From the NCBI RefSeq assembly GCF_000315445.1, contig NZ_JH992958.1, forward strand, positions 194,180 to 258,179: a stretch of DNA of 64,000 nt, written 5' to 3'. The stretch comes from Alloiococcus otitis ATCC 51267 (GTDB lineage Bacteria; Bacillota; Bacilli; Lactobacillales; Carnobacteriaceae_A). The notes beneath the pieces are model-generated. The model was given only the letters and a program-made list of their open reading frames with translations. It ran no database searches and had not been told where the DNA came from. Below are positions 18,285 through 26,572 of this stretch, in pieces. The translations under genes were made by a program, and so were the position numbers. The stretch's first letter is position 1, and each line of letters starts with the position of its first letter.

Positions 18285-19883
18285 ATGAAAGAACTAGTAA
18301 AGGAATTCAAATTTCGAAATATAGTCATTATCCTGGTCTTGGCTAGTGTCAGCTTGGCTGAAATTGCCAGTAGTTTCACCCTGTCCAGAGCTGTCAATTC
18401 CATCGTTCAACCTGACTTGACCAAGTTTGTCCAGTCCATTCTTTTAACCCTCCTTATCTTTTTTATGTACTTGACCTTCACCTACTTCAGGATCGTCTAC
18501 CAGGGGCAAACGGAAGAAAAAATGAAGGTCTCCTTAAGAGAGGGACTGGTCGACCGGCTCGTCAAAACAGACTACCAGACCTTCCACCAAAAGAAACCAG
18601 CTAGCTACTCCTCCTGGCTGATGAATGATGTCAGGCAGGTTGCCACTGACTCCATCAGCCCATTTTACGACCTCTTGGCTGGCATTATCTCCCTAGTCCT
18701 GAGCCTCCTCACCCTGCTCACCCTCCACTGGCTTTTAATCGCCTATACTCTCTTGTCCCTTGCCTTGATTTTACTCCTTCCAAGACTCTTTAAATCAACC
18801 ATTGTCCAGGAAACAATCAAGCTCAGCCAGGGCCATGAAAGTTACTTAAGTAAGGTGACTGACTTTTTAGCTGCCTATGATACTCTCTTTTCTTACCGCC
18901 AGCTCCCCTTTATGAAAGACCAACTAGCTAACCAGGCCAAGGACTTGTCCGATAAGTCCTTCCACTACACCAAAGTCATGGCTTGGGTGGCGGTGGCAGG
19001 TGGCTTGGGCAATGTCTTGGGCCAGGTAGGGATTATCGCTCTGACCGGTTACCTAGCTTTGACCGGCCAGGTGACAGTGGGGTCCATTATGGTCACCACC
19101 AGCCTGGCAGGGAACATTTTTAACAGCTCAGGTAACCTGAGCCAGATGATCTCCCGGATCCAGTCCAGCCAGCCTATTTTCGAAAAATTCCAAAGGGTCC
19201 AGGCCAGTCCCAAAAGCAAGGAGCAAACACTGACCACCCAGCCCCTCACTGGGGGCTATAGCTTGGAAAATGTTCACTTTGCCTACGCGGACAAGCAGGT
19301 AATTGATAACTTCACAATGGACTTTCACCTGGCCAAGAACTATGCCATTGTTGGGGAAAGTGGCAGTGGCAAGTCCACTCTCTTGAACCTAATTGGTGGC
19401 AGGTTAGACCACTACCAAGGCTCGATCCGACTAGCTGGCAAGGAACTTAACCAGTCTACTTACCAGGAACTCTTTGACCAGGTCCTCTATATCGACCAAA
19501 ATCCCCATATCTTTGACGGGACTATCCGGGAAAACTTGGAAATGGGCCAAACCTACTCCGATGAGGACCTTTACCAAGCCTTAGACCAAGTCCACTTGGC
19601 TGACTTGATAGCTGGGCATTCAGACGGCCTGGACTACTATATTGGTGAGGGCGGGAAAATGCTGTCCGGTGGGCAAAAGCAACGCCTGTCCATCGCCCGG
19701 TCCCTACTCAGGGACAAAAAAATCCTCCTCTTAGACGAGGTAACCTCCAGCTTAGACCAGGAAACTGCCATCAGCATCGAAAAGCTCCTCTTAAGTGACG
19801 AAGAAACCAGTGTGATCATGATCACCCACAATCTCCGGGACCAAGTGGCCGGCATGATTGACCACACCTTAGTGCTCAGCTAG
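18285..19883 (+). CDS. ABC exporter divergent from Rgg-type regulator
   Basis: 532 residues, TMD-NBD exporter. Walker A GESGSGKST near residue 356, signature LSGGQKQRLSIARSLL near 459, Walker B LLDEVTSSLD, H-loop ITHN. It is a paralogue of the 535-residue exporter at 13298. GTGGAGG precedes the ATG. The short intergenic region shared with the Rgg-type gene, which carries a good promoter, suggests regulation by that protein. Peptide export, possibly of the pheromone candidate itself, is a hypothesis; streptococcal SHPs use a different (EcsAB/PptAB-type) exporter. Ends at a bidirectional terminator shared with the aco operon. Confidence 0.87.
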   Translation: MKELVKEFKFRNIVIILVLASVSLAEIASSFTLSRAVNSIVQPDLTKFVQSILLTLLIFFMYLTFTYFRIVYQGQTEEKMKVSLREGLVDRLVKTDYQTFHQKKPASYSSWLMNDVRQVATDSISPFYDLLAGIISLVLSLLTLLTLHWLLIAYTLLSLALILLLPRLFKSTIVQETIKLSQGHESYLSKVTDFLAAYDTLFSYRQLPFMKDQLANQAKDLSDKSFHYTKVMAWVAVAGGLGNVLGQVGIIALTGYLALTGQVTVGSIMVTTSLAGNIFNSSGNLSQMISRIQSSQPIFEKFQRVQASPKSKEQTLTTQPLTGGYSLENVHFAYADKQVIDNFTMDFHLAKNYAIVGESGSGKSTLLNLIGGRLDHYQGSIRLAGKELNQSTYQELFDQVLYIDQNPHIFDGTIRENLEMGQTYSDEDLYQALDQVHLADLIAGHSDGLDYYIGEGGKMLSGGQKQRLSIARSLLRDKKILLLDEVTSSLDQETAISIEKLLLSDEETSVIMITHNLRDQVAGMIDHTLVLS

Positions 19884-19994
19884 TTGAAGCAAGGTGGCTA
19901 AGTCCCTAGAAAAAGCTAGTGGCTCCTAAGGCAAAGAGTATGAGCAGGTCTCTGCTCTTTCCCCCCAAGTCCACTTGACAAAGAACCAAAAAAC

Positions 19995-20042
19995 AAAGCC
20001 CCAGTCCAAGCGCCATGAAAGCTACTTGGATTGGGGCTTTTT
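19995..20042. terminator. Bidirectional terminator between exporter and aco operon
   Basis: AAAGCCCCAGTCCAAG (19995-20010) pairs with CTTGGATTGGGGCTTT (20025-20040) with one G-T pair; Ts follow on the plus strand and the minus strand ends in GCTTTGTTTTTT. Confidence 0.85.
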
Positions 20043-20151
20043 GCTTCTTGTTAGTATATTGATTTGTTTGCGGCAGACCTAGTTATCGATTTTTAACTTT
20101 CTAATGGCTAAATCATAGTCTTAACCTTGCTTTACTCACATAGTTTACCGG

Positions 20152-21429
20152 CTAAAGCAGTAATTCATAAGGGTTTTCCAGGTAGGAAACAATGCTAGCT
20201 AAGAACCGGGCTGCGGGTGCACCGTCAACGATTTGGTGGTCAAAGGTCAAGCTTAGGCCTAGCTGGCTGTGTCCGACAATATCTTTATCTTCGTTAAATT
20301 GCAATTCATTCCTGACTGTCCCGACCCCTAGGATACCAATTTCAGGTGTATTGATAATTGGGGTAAAGAAGTCGATTCCCTCACTGCCAATATTGGAGAT
20401 GGAGAAGGTAGACCCACCGTATAAGTCGCCAGGCAAGTTGCCCTTTCGGACCCCTTCAGACAGGTAGCGAGTTCTTTCCCCAATGGCACTTAAGGACAGG
20501 GTCTGGGCATCCTTGATCACCGGCACAGACAAGCCTTCTTCAGCATCGACAGCAATGCCTAAGTGGATTTCGTCATACTGGGTATATTCCCCATCAAAGT
20601 ACAAGCCATTCATTTCTGGGTGGTCTTTTAAGGCTAGAATAGTGGCTTTGGCAACCAGGCTAAGCAGGCTGATTTCGCCTTTGTCCAAGGAGCGACCAAT
20701 TTTGTCCTTGACATCTTGCCGCATTGCCATTAATTCGGTCACATCCGCCTTGGTATGGAGGCTTACTTGGGCTGTGGTATTTAAGGAGGTCATCATCCGG
20801 GAAGCGATGGTCTTCCGCATGCCTTCTAAACCTTGACCATATTCTGCTTGAGCGGCTGGTGTGCTAACTCCTTCCCTAGCTGGTTGGTAAGCTTCAACGT
20901 CCCGTCTGGTAATCCGTCCGTTAGCACCGGTCCCATTTATTTGAGCGATATCGTAACCTTCTTCTTGGGCTAATTTACGGGCAACCGGTGTGATAAAAAT
21001 CCGGTCTCCCCCAGAGCCAGGTGAACTTTGAGACTCACTTGCTTCTTTTCTTGACGGTTTTTGGCTGGCTTCCTGGTCAGCCTCTTTGTCAGATGCTTCT
21101 GCTTGGTCTGGGACACCAGCCTGGTCAGCTGAACCAGCTTGGCTAGCTTCCTCATCCCTTTCTTCATCGGCCTCTTCCTCAACCTCTTCACCCGGCTCAC
21201 CGACATAAGCGATGGCTTCTTTGACCGGGACTTCATCCCCGACATCAGCCGTAATTTTAATGATTGTGCCGTCTTCAGGGGCCTCCACATCTGCTGTTAG
21301 TTTTTCGGAGCTTATCACAGCAACGACATCGCCTTCACTAACTTCATCCCCTTCCTCGACCAACCATTCATCGATCAAGCCTTCCTTCATGGTTAGGCCG
21401 AGGGTAGGCATTCTAACTTCTGTAGCCAT
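20152..21429 (-). CDS. acoC: Acetoin dehydrogenase E2, dihydrolipoamide acetyltransferase
   Basis: 425 residues. An N-terminal lipoyl domain (1-78) carries the lipoylation lysine K43 in SSEKL; an acidic Gln/Ala/Glu-rich linker spans roughly 80-135; the E3-binding domain is at about 145-185 (FITPVARKLAQEEG...GRITRRDVEAY); the catalytic acetyltransferase domain ends with the HQIVDGAPAARF motif holding the catalytic His and Asp. It transfers the acetyl group to CoA. Last gene of the minus-strand operon acoL-acoA-acoB-acoC; GGGGG precedes the ATG. The neighbouring E1 alpha points to acetoin rather than pyruvate as substrate. Lipoylation probably depends on LplA (60938-61981). Confidence 0.87.
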   Translation of the reverse strand: MATEVRMPTLGLTMKEGLIDEWLVEEGDEVSEGDVVAVISSEKLTADVEAPEDGTIIKITADVGDEVPVKEAIAYVGEPGEEVEEEADEERDEEASQAGSADQAGVPDQAEASDKEADQEASQKPSRKEASESQSSPGSGGDRIFITPVARKLAQEEGYDIAQINGTGANGRITRRDVEAYQPAREGVSTPAAQAEYGQGLEGMRKTIASRMMTSLNTTAQVSLHTKADVTELMAMRQDVKDKIGRSLDKGEISLLSLVAKATILALKDHPEMNGLYFDGEYTQYDEIHLGIAVDAEEGLSVPVIKDAQTLSLSAIGERTRYLSEGVRKGNLPGDLYGGSTFSISNIGSEGIDFFTPIINTPEIGILGVGTVRNELQFNEDKDIVGHSQLGLSLTFDHQIVDGAPAARFLASIVSYLENPYELLL

Positions 21430-21441
21430 AGCTTTTCCCCC

Positions 21442-22473
21442 TTAATGTTGTCTCAAATCGTCAATTAACTCGGCACCCTCTGTGATCACCTTGTTGGTAT
21501 CTGGAATGTAGAGGGCTTCCAAGTTGCGGGCAAATGGAACGGGGGTGTTGGGCGCACAAACCGTCAACACTGGACCGTCTAGGTAGTCAAAGGCTTCCCT
21601 CATAATAACAGAGGCAATATCGGTTGCCGTATTGTTATGGGGGTTGTCTTCGTCTACCACGATCACCCGGCCAGTTTTTCGGGCTGAGGCAAGGACTGTT
21701 TCCTGGTCCCATGGGGCAACAGTGCGTAAGTCAATGATCTCAGTGGAAATCCCCTCTTCTTTCAATTCCTTAGCGGCTTCTTGGGCGACAAAAAGCATTT
21801 TACCAATCGTTACAAGGGTAAGGTCCTCCCCTTCTTCAACGACTTTGGCCTTGCCAATTTCAATGGTGTAGTAGTCATCCGGAACTTCTCCCTTAGACCC
21901 ATACAAGGTCTTATCTTCAAAGAAAAAGCAGGGATTGTCATCTTCAATACAGGCCAAAAGAAGTCCCTTAGCATCATGGGGTGTGGCTGGGACGACAATG
22001 TTCAAGCCTGGGATATTGCCCAAAATCCCATAGTAGGACCCGGAGTGCTGGGCTGAAGCCGAAACCCCTGCCCCGTGAGCGGTTCGGACGGTTATAGGAA
22101 CCTTCGCTTTCCCCCCAAACATATAGCGTAACTTGGTGGCTTGGCCGAGTATGGCATCAAGGCACCAGCCGATAAAGTCATTAAACATTAATTCGGGCAC
22201 CGGTCTAAGCCCAGTCGCCGCCATCCCAACGGCAGCCGACATGTAACCGTGTTCAGAAATGGGTGTGTCGATCACCCGGTCAGCCCCATACTTGGGTCCC
22301 AAGCCCTTGAGGACACCGAAAGATCCACCCCAGGCATCTTCATTTTTTTCTTCTAAGTGTTCAACGCCTGACCCGCCGTAAATATCTTCACCCAGCAACA
22401 AAACGGTATCATCTTTTTCCATGGCCAAGTCTAGTGCATTGTTGACTGCTTGCATAAATGTCATTTCAGTCAT
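21442..22473 (-). CDS. acoB: Acetoin dehydrogenase E1 beta subunit
   Basis: 343 residues from the ATG at 22473 (MTEMTFMQAVN); the frame is open six codons further but there the GGGAGGGG ribosome site would be inside it. Transketolase-type pyrimidine-binding domain with LLGEDIYGGSGVEHL, RVIDTPISEHG and the conserved region around FNDFIGWCLDAILGQATKLRYMFGG, then a C-terminal transketolase domain. It forms the thiamine-diphosphate-dependent alpha2beta2 E1 with AcoA. It starts 26 bp after acoA and ends 12 bp before acoC. Confidence 0.9.
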   Translation of the reverse strand: MTEMTFMQAVNNALDLAMEKDDTVLLLGEDIYGGSGVEHLEEKNEDAWGGSFGVLKGLGPKYGADRVIDTPISEHGYMSAAVGMAATGLRPVPELMFNDFIGWCLDAILGQATKLRYMFGGKAKVPITVRTAHGAGVSASAQHSGSYYGILGNIPGLNIVVPATPHDAKGLLLACIEDDNPCFFFEDKTLYGSKGEVPDDYYTIEIGKAKVVEEGEDLTLVTIGKMLFVAQEAAKELKEEGISTEIIDLRTVAPWDQETVLASARKTGRVIVVDEDNPHNNTATDIASVIMREAFDYLDGPVLTVCAPNTPVPFARNLEALYIPDTNKVITEGAELIDDLRQH

Positions 22474-22498
22474 TTTTACTACCCCTCCCAAACTGTGC

Positions 22499-23545
22499 TT
22501 AAGCTAATACGTCTTCATACAAGGCTTCTGGGTCTGGTTCTGGACTGTCTTCAGCGAATTGAACCGCTGCTTCAATATCCTTTTGCGATTCTTCCGCTAG
22601 ACTGTCTAACTCTTCTTCACTTAAAAGGTCTTCTTGCAAGATATAGTCTCTAAATTTTTCGATTGGGTCGGTGTCGGCCAATTCCTTCTCTTTGCCATCT
22701 TGTTTTTTGTACTTTTGCTCATCCCCTACATAATGGCCATAATTGCGGTAGGTGACGCACTCGATGAAGGACGGTCCCTCACCATTGCGGGCATGTTCGA
22801 TGGCTTCTTTGGCAGCCGTATAAACTTCGACCACATCCTTGCCATCGACCCGGGCGCTCGGCATATTATAAGCAATGGCCCGGTCCGCTATGGTATCGGA
22901 AGCGGAAGCATACCAGGATGGGGTGGACTGGGCAAAATAGTTGTTTTCACACACAAAGACCACAGGGGCATTCCAGATTTTAGCCATGTTCATGACTTCA
23001 TGGAAGTTACCGATATTTGAGGCCCCATCACCGAAGAAGACAACCGTTACATTATCGTTTTTCAAATACTTATTCCGCATAGCAGCTCCCAGTCCGAGAC
23101 CGAAACCACCGCCAACCATCCCGTTGGCCCCTAGCATCCCCTTGTCAATATCGGCGATGTGCATGGAGCCACCTTTGCCATTACAGAGGCCGTCTTTTTT
23201 ACCATAAATTTCTGCCATCATCTGCTTGATATCGCAACCCTTGGCAATACAGTGGCCGTGGCCCCGGTGGTTGGAAGCAATGAAGTCCCCATCGTTAAGC
23301 AGGCTGCCAACCCCAGCGGCAATGGCTTCTTCTCCCGCATACAAGTGGACAAAGCCGATGATTTCGCCTTGGAGAAAGCGGCGGTGAACCTCATCTTCAA
23401 AGTTGCGAATGTCGTTCATTTTTTTAAAGAGCCATCTTGCCTGGTCCTGGGTAAAACTGACGGTTTCTTCATCGAGCTTGACATCACTTTCAGTTATGGC
23501 ATGGGCTTGGGTCTGTCTGGCTTCTTGCTTGCTCATTTTTTCCAT
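22499..23545 (-). CDS. acoA: Acetoin dehydrogenase E1 alpha subunit
   Basis: 348 residues from the second ATG (23545), eight bases after GGAGG; the first ATG (23551) is too close to that site. The AcoA/PdhA fold is clear: GFVHLYAGEEAIAAGV, SNHRGHGHCIAKG, GKGGSMHIAD, then the thiamine-diphosphate motif GDGASNIGNFHEVMNMAKIWNAP...CENN. The GKGGSMHIADIDKGMLGANGMVGGG segment is closer to AcoA of acetoin dehydrogenases than to PdhA, which is why the operon is called aco; a pyruvate dehydrogenase role cannot be fully excluded. It lies between acoL and acoB. Confidence 0.85.
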   Translation of the reverse strand: MEKMSKQEARQTQAHAITESDVKLDEETVSFTQDQARWLFKKMNDIRNFEDEVHRRFLQGEIIGFVHLYAGEEAIAAGVGSLLNDGDFIASNHRGHGHCIAKGCDIKQMMAEIYGKKDGLCNGKGGSMHIADIDKGMLGANGMVGGGFGLGLGAAMRNKYLKNDNVTVVFFGDGASNIGNFHEVMNMAKIWNAPVVFVCENNYFAQSTPSWYASASDTIADRAIAYNMPSARVDGKDVVEVYTAAKEAIEHARNGEGPSFIECVTYRNYGHYVGDEQKYKKQDGKEKELADTDPIEKFRDYILQEDLLSEEELDSLAEESQKDIEAAVQFAEDSPEPDPEALYEDVLA

Positions 23546-23563
23546 TTTCATTTCCTCCCTAGC

Positions 23564-24910
23564 TTAATGAGTTCGGTCCATCACTATCTTCTGACTCATC
23601 TCTCCGATAACTTCTGAAAGTGTCGGGTGGGCGACAATGACATTGGCCAACTCATGAACGGTGGCTTCACTAGCCACCAGGGTCAAGAGTTGGTGGATCA
23701 TTTCACTTGCTCCTGCACCTACCACCACCCCTCCTAGTATCTCGCCAAATCGTTCATCCACTAACAATTTCACAAAGCCTTCTGTCTGACCAGAGGCTAG
23801 GGCCCGGCCATTCGAGGCAAAAGTTTGCCGGTAAAGTCGGGGCCTATAGCCTGCCTCCTGGGCTTCAGCTTCACTGAAACCAAAGCTGGCAATTTCTGGG
23901 TCAGTGTAAACACATCTTGGGATGAGTTTCTGGTTAAAGGCTTGGCTGGGCTGGCGGGTCAGGTGGTTGACCGCACACTTCCCTTCCTGACTGGCCACAT
24001 GGGCGAGCTGGGCACTGTCTACCAAGTCCCCTATGGCATAGATGTGTGCCTTACTGGTTCGGTAATAGCTGTCCACTTGAACAAACTGACCATCCCTTGT
24101 CAGGGCTAAGCCCAGGTCTTGGGCCAGGTCTAAATTAGCCTGGCGACCCGTTGCCAAGAGGACTTGGTCAAATTCATAAGACTTTGACCCTGTTTGAACC
24201 GAGTCTTTTTGGACTTCTTGAATATCTGCCTTCACTTCCAGGTCAATACCCATCTCTTCCAGCTTGGCTTTAATGATTGCTCTAGCTTCCTCATCTTCAC
24301 TCAGCAATATATCATCCGCTACTTCCAACAAGCTAACCTCGGCTCCTAGGGGTCGCATGGCAAAGTCCATCTCAACCCCTATCACACCACCTCCTATAAT
24401 GACTAAATGGTCTGGGATTTCTTTTAAATCAAAGAAACGATCGGTCGTTAAATAATCAACCCCGTCCAAGCCCTTAAGACTTGGAATAAAAGGTCTGGAT
24501 CCCGTAGCCAGTATAAGCTTTTGATAGAAAACTTCCCTATCTTCCACATAAATTTTGTCCTCCTTGACCTTGGCCTCTCCTTGGATATAGTCAATGTCAT
24601 TGGCCTTAAAAATAGAATGAATCCCATTTTGCAGGCTTTGGACCACTTGATTCTTCCGCTCATATAAGCGGTTAAAGTCGATATTTTCTAATTGAGAATT
24701 GACACCGCTTTCATTTGCTTGATAAATAGTGTTCACCCAGTGGGCATATTGCAAATAAGTCTTTGAGGGAATGCAACCCACATTTAAACAAGCCCCACCG
24801 ATCGCTTCCTTTTCGATGACAGCCACCTTCTGACCAGCCTGGGCTGCCTGCTCAGCAGCCACATAACCACCTGGACCAGCACCAATGATGACTAGATCAT
24901 ACTGTGTCAT
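23564..24910 (-). CDS. acoL: Dihydrolipoamide dehydrogenase (E3) of the aco operon
   Basis: 448 residues. FAD motif GAGPGG (10-15), redox-active disulfide GGACLNVGC (C41, C46), NAD-binding GGGVIGVEM, the second FAD motif YAIGD, and the C-terminal AHPTLSE with the catalytic His-Glu pair. There is no extra N-terminal lipoyl domain. It reoxidises the lipoyl group of AcoC and passes electrons to NAD. First gene of the operon; AGGTGG precedes the ATG. A catabolite-repression site lies about 119-132 bp upstream. Confidence 0.9.
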   Translation of the reverse strand: MTQYDLVIIGAGPGGYVAAEQAAQAGQKVAVIEKEAIGGACLNVGCIPSKTYLQYAHWVNTIYQANESGVNSQLENIDFNRLYERKNQVVQSLQNGIHSIFKANDIDYIQGEAKVKEDKIYVEDREVFYQKLILATGSRPFIPSLKGLDGVDYLTTDRFFDLKEIPDHLVIIGGGVIGVEMDFAMRPLGAEVSLLEVADDILLSEDEEARAIIKAKLEEMGIDLEVKADIQEVQKDSVQTGSKSYEFDQVLLATGRQANLDLAQDLGLALTRDGQFVQVDSYYRTSKAHIYAIGDLVDSAQLAHVASQEGKCAVNHLTRQPSQAFNQKLIPRCVYTDPEIASFGFSEAEAQEAGYRPRLYRQTFASNGRALASGQTEGFVKLLVDERFGEILGGVVVGAGASEMIHQLLTLVASEATVHELANVIVAHPTLSEVIGEMSQKIVMDRTH

Positions 24911-25027
24911 ATTTCCACCTCGCTAAATGATTGCCTTTTGCTTGGGACTGCAAGATTGGCTAGGGTCTAATTCCGCCTCCAGCATGATAGGATAAAAATT
25001 TTTTATTCAGTCATGGAGCGTGCGAAT

Positions 25028-25043
25028 TTGTATACGCTTCCAA
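25028..25043 (-). promoter_or_regulatory. cre site (CcpA operator) upstream of acoL
   Basis: On the minus strand TGGAAGCGTATACA (25042-25029), preceded by T and followed by A, fits the relaxed Gram-positive cre consensus WTGNAANCGNWNNCW at every fixed position. In Bacillus acetoin catabolism is under carbon catabolite repression, which agrees with its place ahead of this operon. Confidence 0.65.
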
Positions 25044-25261
25044 TTTTAGAAAAATTTCATTGGCTGAGTCTCCTTAGCCTATCAATTCCAAGGTCAATCG
25101 GATTTGGCATCCAGCAACTACAACTGATTATTTTTAAACGATACATAGTGGTCAAATTAAGCTTCAATAAAAGTCCGGACTCTTATTAATTTTTATTATA
25201 TCAAGCCCTTATCATATTTCAACCATAATATTCGTTCTTTAAAATAGACTTCTGAGCAAGC

Positions 25262-25297
25262 TAAAAAACCAGTCTGCTAGTAAACAAACTGATTTTT
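25262..25297 (-). terminator. Terminator-like hairpin after XRE gene
   Basis: AAAAAACCAGTCTG and CAAACTGATTTTTT form a stem with G-T pairs around an eight-base loop, with A/T tracts on both sides, about 75 bp after the minus-strand XRE gene. Confidence 0.6.
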
Positions 25298-25373
25298 TAT
25301 TAAAGCATTTTGGGAAGTTGCAAAGCTTAGAAAGACGACAGGGATCAAATGAGACCAAGGTATAACGGCTAGC

Positions 25374-25832
25374 TTATACTGGAAGCAAGGAAAGTAAAAC
25401 TTGGTAATAAAAATCATAATAAATAAAAAATGTTGCCGTATAAAACAGGCAAATCCCCAAAGTCAAGTACCGCTCGACTTTGGTCACTTTTATGAAAAAA
25501 TAAAAAATAATCAGTTCAATAAAATTAACCACGACTAATGAAGGAATAATCCAAGATAAGATTCCTGTTAGTGCAATCAGGTAAATGTAATGCGGTTGGA
25601 TACTGACTTCCTTTTGAATTTCCTCTTTACCCACTTTTGGCTTGTCATCTACAAAACATGAAAGATCACAATTAAAGGTTTTACATATAGTTAAGATATT
25701 ATAGATGTCGGGGACCGTCTTATCCCCTTCCCAATTACAAACGGTTTGCCGAGTAACATTTATTTTTTCGGCAAATTCTTTTTGTGAACACTTGTTTTGC
25801 AGTCGAATATCTTTTATTTTTTTCCCAATCAT
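25374..25832 (-). CDS. XRE-family regulator with C-terminal membrane helices
   Basis: 152 residues. Residues 1-62 form a Cro/CI helix-turn-helix (KIKDIRLQNKCSQKEFAEKINVTRQTVCNWEGDKTVPDI). The rest is hydrophobic, with about three membrane segments after residue 82 (YIYLIALTGILSWIIPSLV, VNFIELIIFYFFI, LTLGICLFYTATFFIYYDF). Such membrane-anchored XRE proteins are often found next to bacteriocin or ABC-export genes. It is AT-rich like the operon at 26248-30522, from which it diverges across 415 bp, so control of that operon is a reasonable inference. Target and signal are unknown. Confidence 0.8.
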   Translation of the reverse strand: MIGKKIKDIRLQNKCSQKEFAEKINVTRQTVCNWEGDKTVPDIYNILTICKTFNCDLSCFVDDKPKVGKEEIQKEVSIQPHYIYLIALTGILSWIIPSLVVVNFIELIIFYFFIKVTKVERYLTLGICLFYTATFFIYYDFYYQVLLSLLPV

Positions 25833-26247
25833 GGACTATCCCCCTCACTGATAAGTAACCAAATGACACCCCTTTATACCATTACCACACTCTAAAGAGT
25901 AAGGATTGGGAAGTGGAACGATGAAGTTAAAATTATATTTTTAGACTCTAGCTTTCTTGGTCAAAGACAGATGGATGGTTCCGTTTTCATTTTTTGCTGA
26001 TTAACTGGCAGTGGGCCTTATACTCATCCTAAAATCAATCGCAAAAATGCTTAAGAACCCATTTATGGCCCCTGTCAAAGAACTTTTACAAGAAGTAAAC
26101 CCTTTTTATATTGCTATCATACACTGGAATAAGCAATAATGATAGTGTCAATATTACTGATTACGAAAAAGAAGACAAAATTACGAAACATATAAATTTT
26201 ATATTGCAAACGAAATCAAATTGATCGAATCATTTGGAGGGAAAATT
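25833..26247. promoter_or_regulatory. Regulatory region of the cysteine-rich peptide operon
   Basis: Two elements are visible. An interrupted inverted repeat spans 26108-26154 (ATATTG-CTATCAT ... ATGATAG-TGT-CAATAT). Two direct repeats ATTACGAAA start at 26160 and 26180, exactly 20 bp apart, followed by AT-rich TATAAA/TATATT boxes at 26191-26207. Direct repeats two helical turns apart just ahead of a -10-like box suggest an activator site. None of this can be tied to a known family by sequence alone. Confidence 0.45.
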
Positions 26248-26502
26248 ATGAAAAAACATATCGTTACAATGTTAGCAGCATGCACATTTATGACGGTTTA
26301 CGCTACGAGTGTTGCAGCAGGATGTGGCAGCTATTACATCTATAAAACAAGTACTCCTAAATGTCGTAGCGAAAAATGCGGCATTTGGGACAGTAAAGCC
26401 TTAGTTCAATATCAATATTCTAAAAGAAAATGTGTCAAAAAGGACAATACTACTTATTGGCAATACAAGACTGATCGGGTTCATATTGATTGCGGCTGTT
26501 AA
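26248..26502 (+). CDS. Secreted six-cysteine peptide, bacteriocin-like candidate
   Basis: 84 residues from ATG 26248, with GGAGG at the right distance (an in-frame TTG at 26221 is not used). Residues 1-24 are a classic Sec signal (MKKHIVTMLAACTFMTVYATSVAA); the mature part of about 60 residues starts GCGSYY and contains six cysteines (in GCG, KCRSEKC, KCV and DCGC), enough for three disulfides, many Lys/Arg and Tyr/Trp. It has no leader of the double-glycine or lantibiotic kind. It is the first gene of an operon with a lipoprotein, two permease halves and an ATPase, the layout of secreted bacteriocin plus immunity transporter, as in lactococcin-972-type loci, although that peptide family lacks these cysteines. 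I do not recognise the family. Confidence 0.75.
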   Translation: MKKHIVTMLAACTFMTVYATSVAAGCGSYYIYKTSTPKCRSEKCGIWDSKALVQYQYSKRKCVKKDNTTYWQYKTDRVHIDCGC

Positions 26503-26572
26503 GTTTTCAGAATCCAATAGATGTTACCCAAGTCCCCCTTTATCTAAATAGACCTGTGGGTAGGTGAGAACA

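Larger units (their letters stand above)
24911..25373. other. Intergenic region upstream of the aco operon
   Basis: About 460 bp that hold the aco leader and cre site (25029-25042), an AT-rich part, a terminator (25262-25297) and a diverged copy of the 41-bp repeat family (about 25310-25343). No ORF with a ribosome site was found. Confidence 0.5.

Noticed and set aside
23159-23617. 152-codon plus-strand frame opposite acoA
   Set aside because: Antisense to a clearly recognised gene; no supporting motif.
26248-26502. Lantibiotic or double-glycine bacteriocin
   Set aside because: The leader is a plain Sec signal peptide; no LanB/C/M or peptidase-containing exporter is present.
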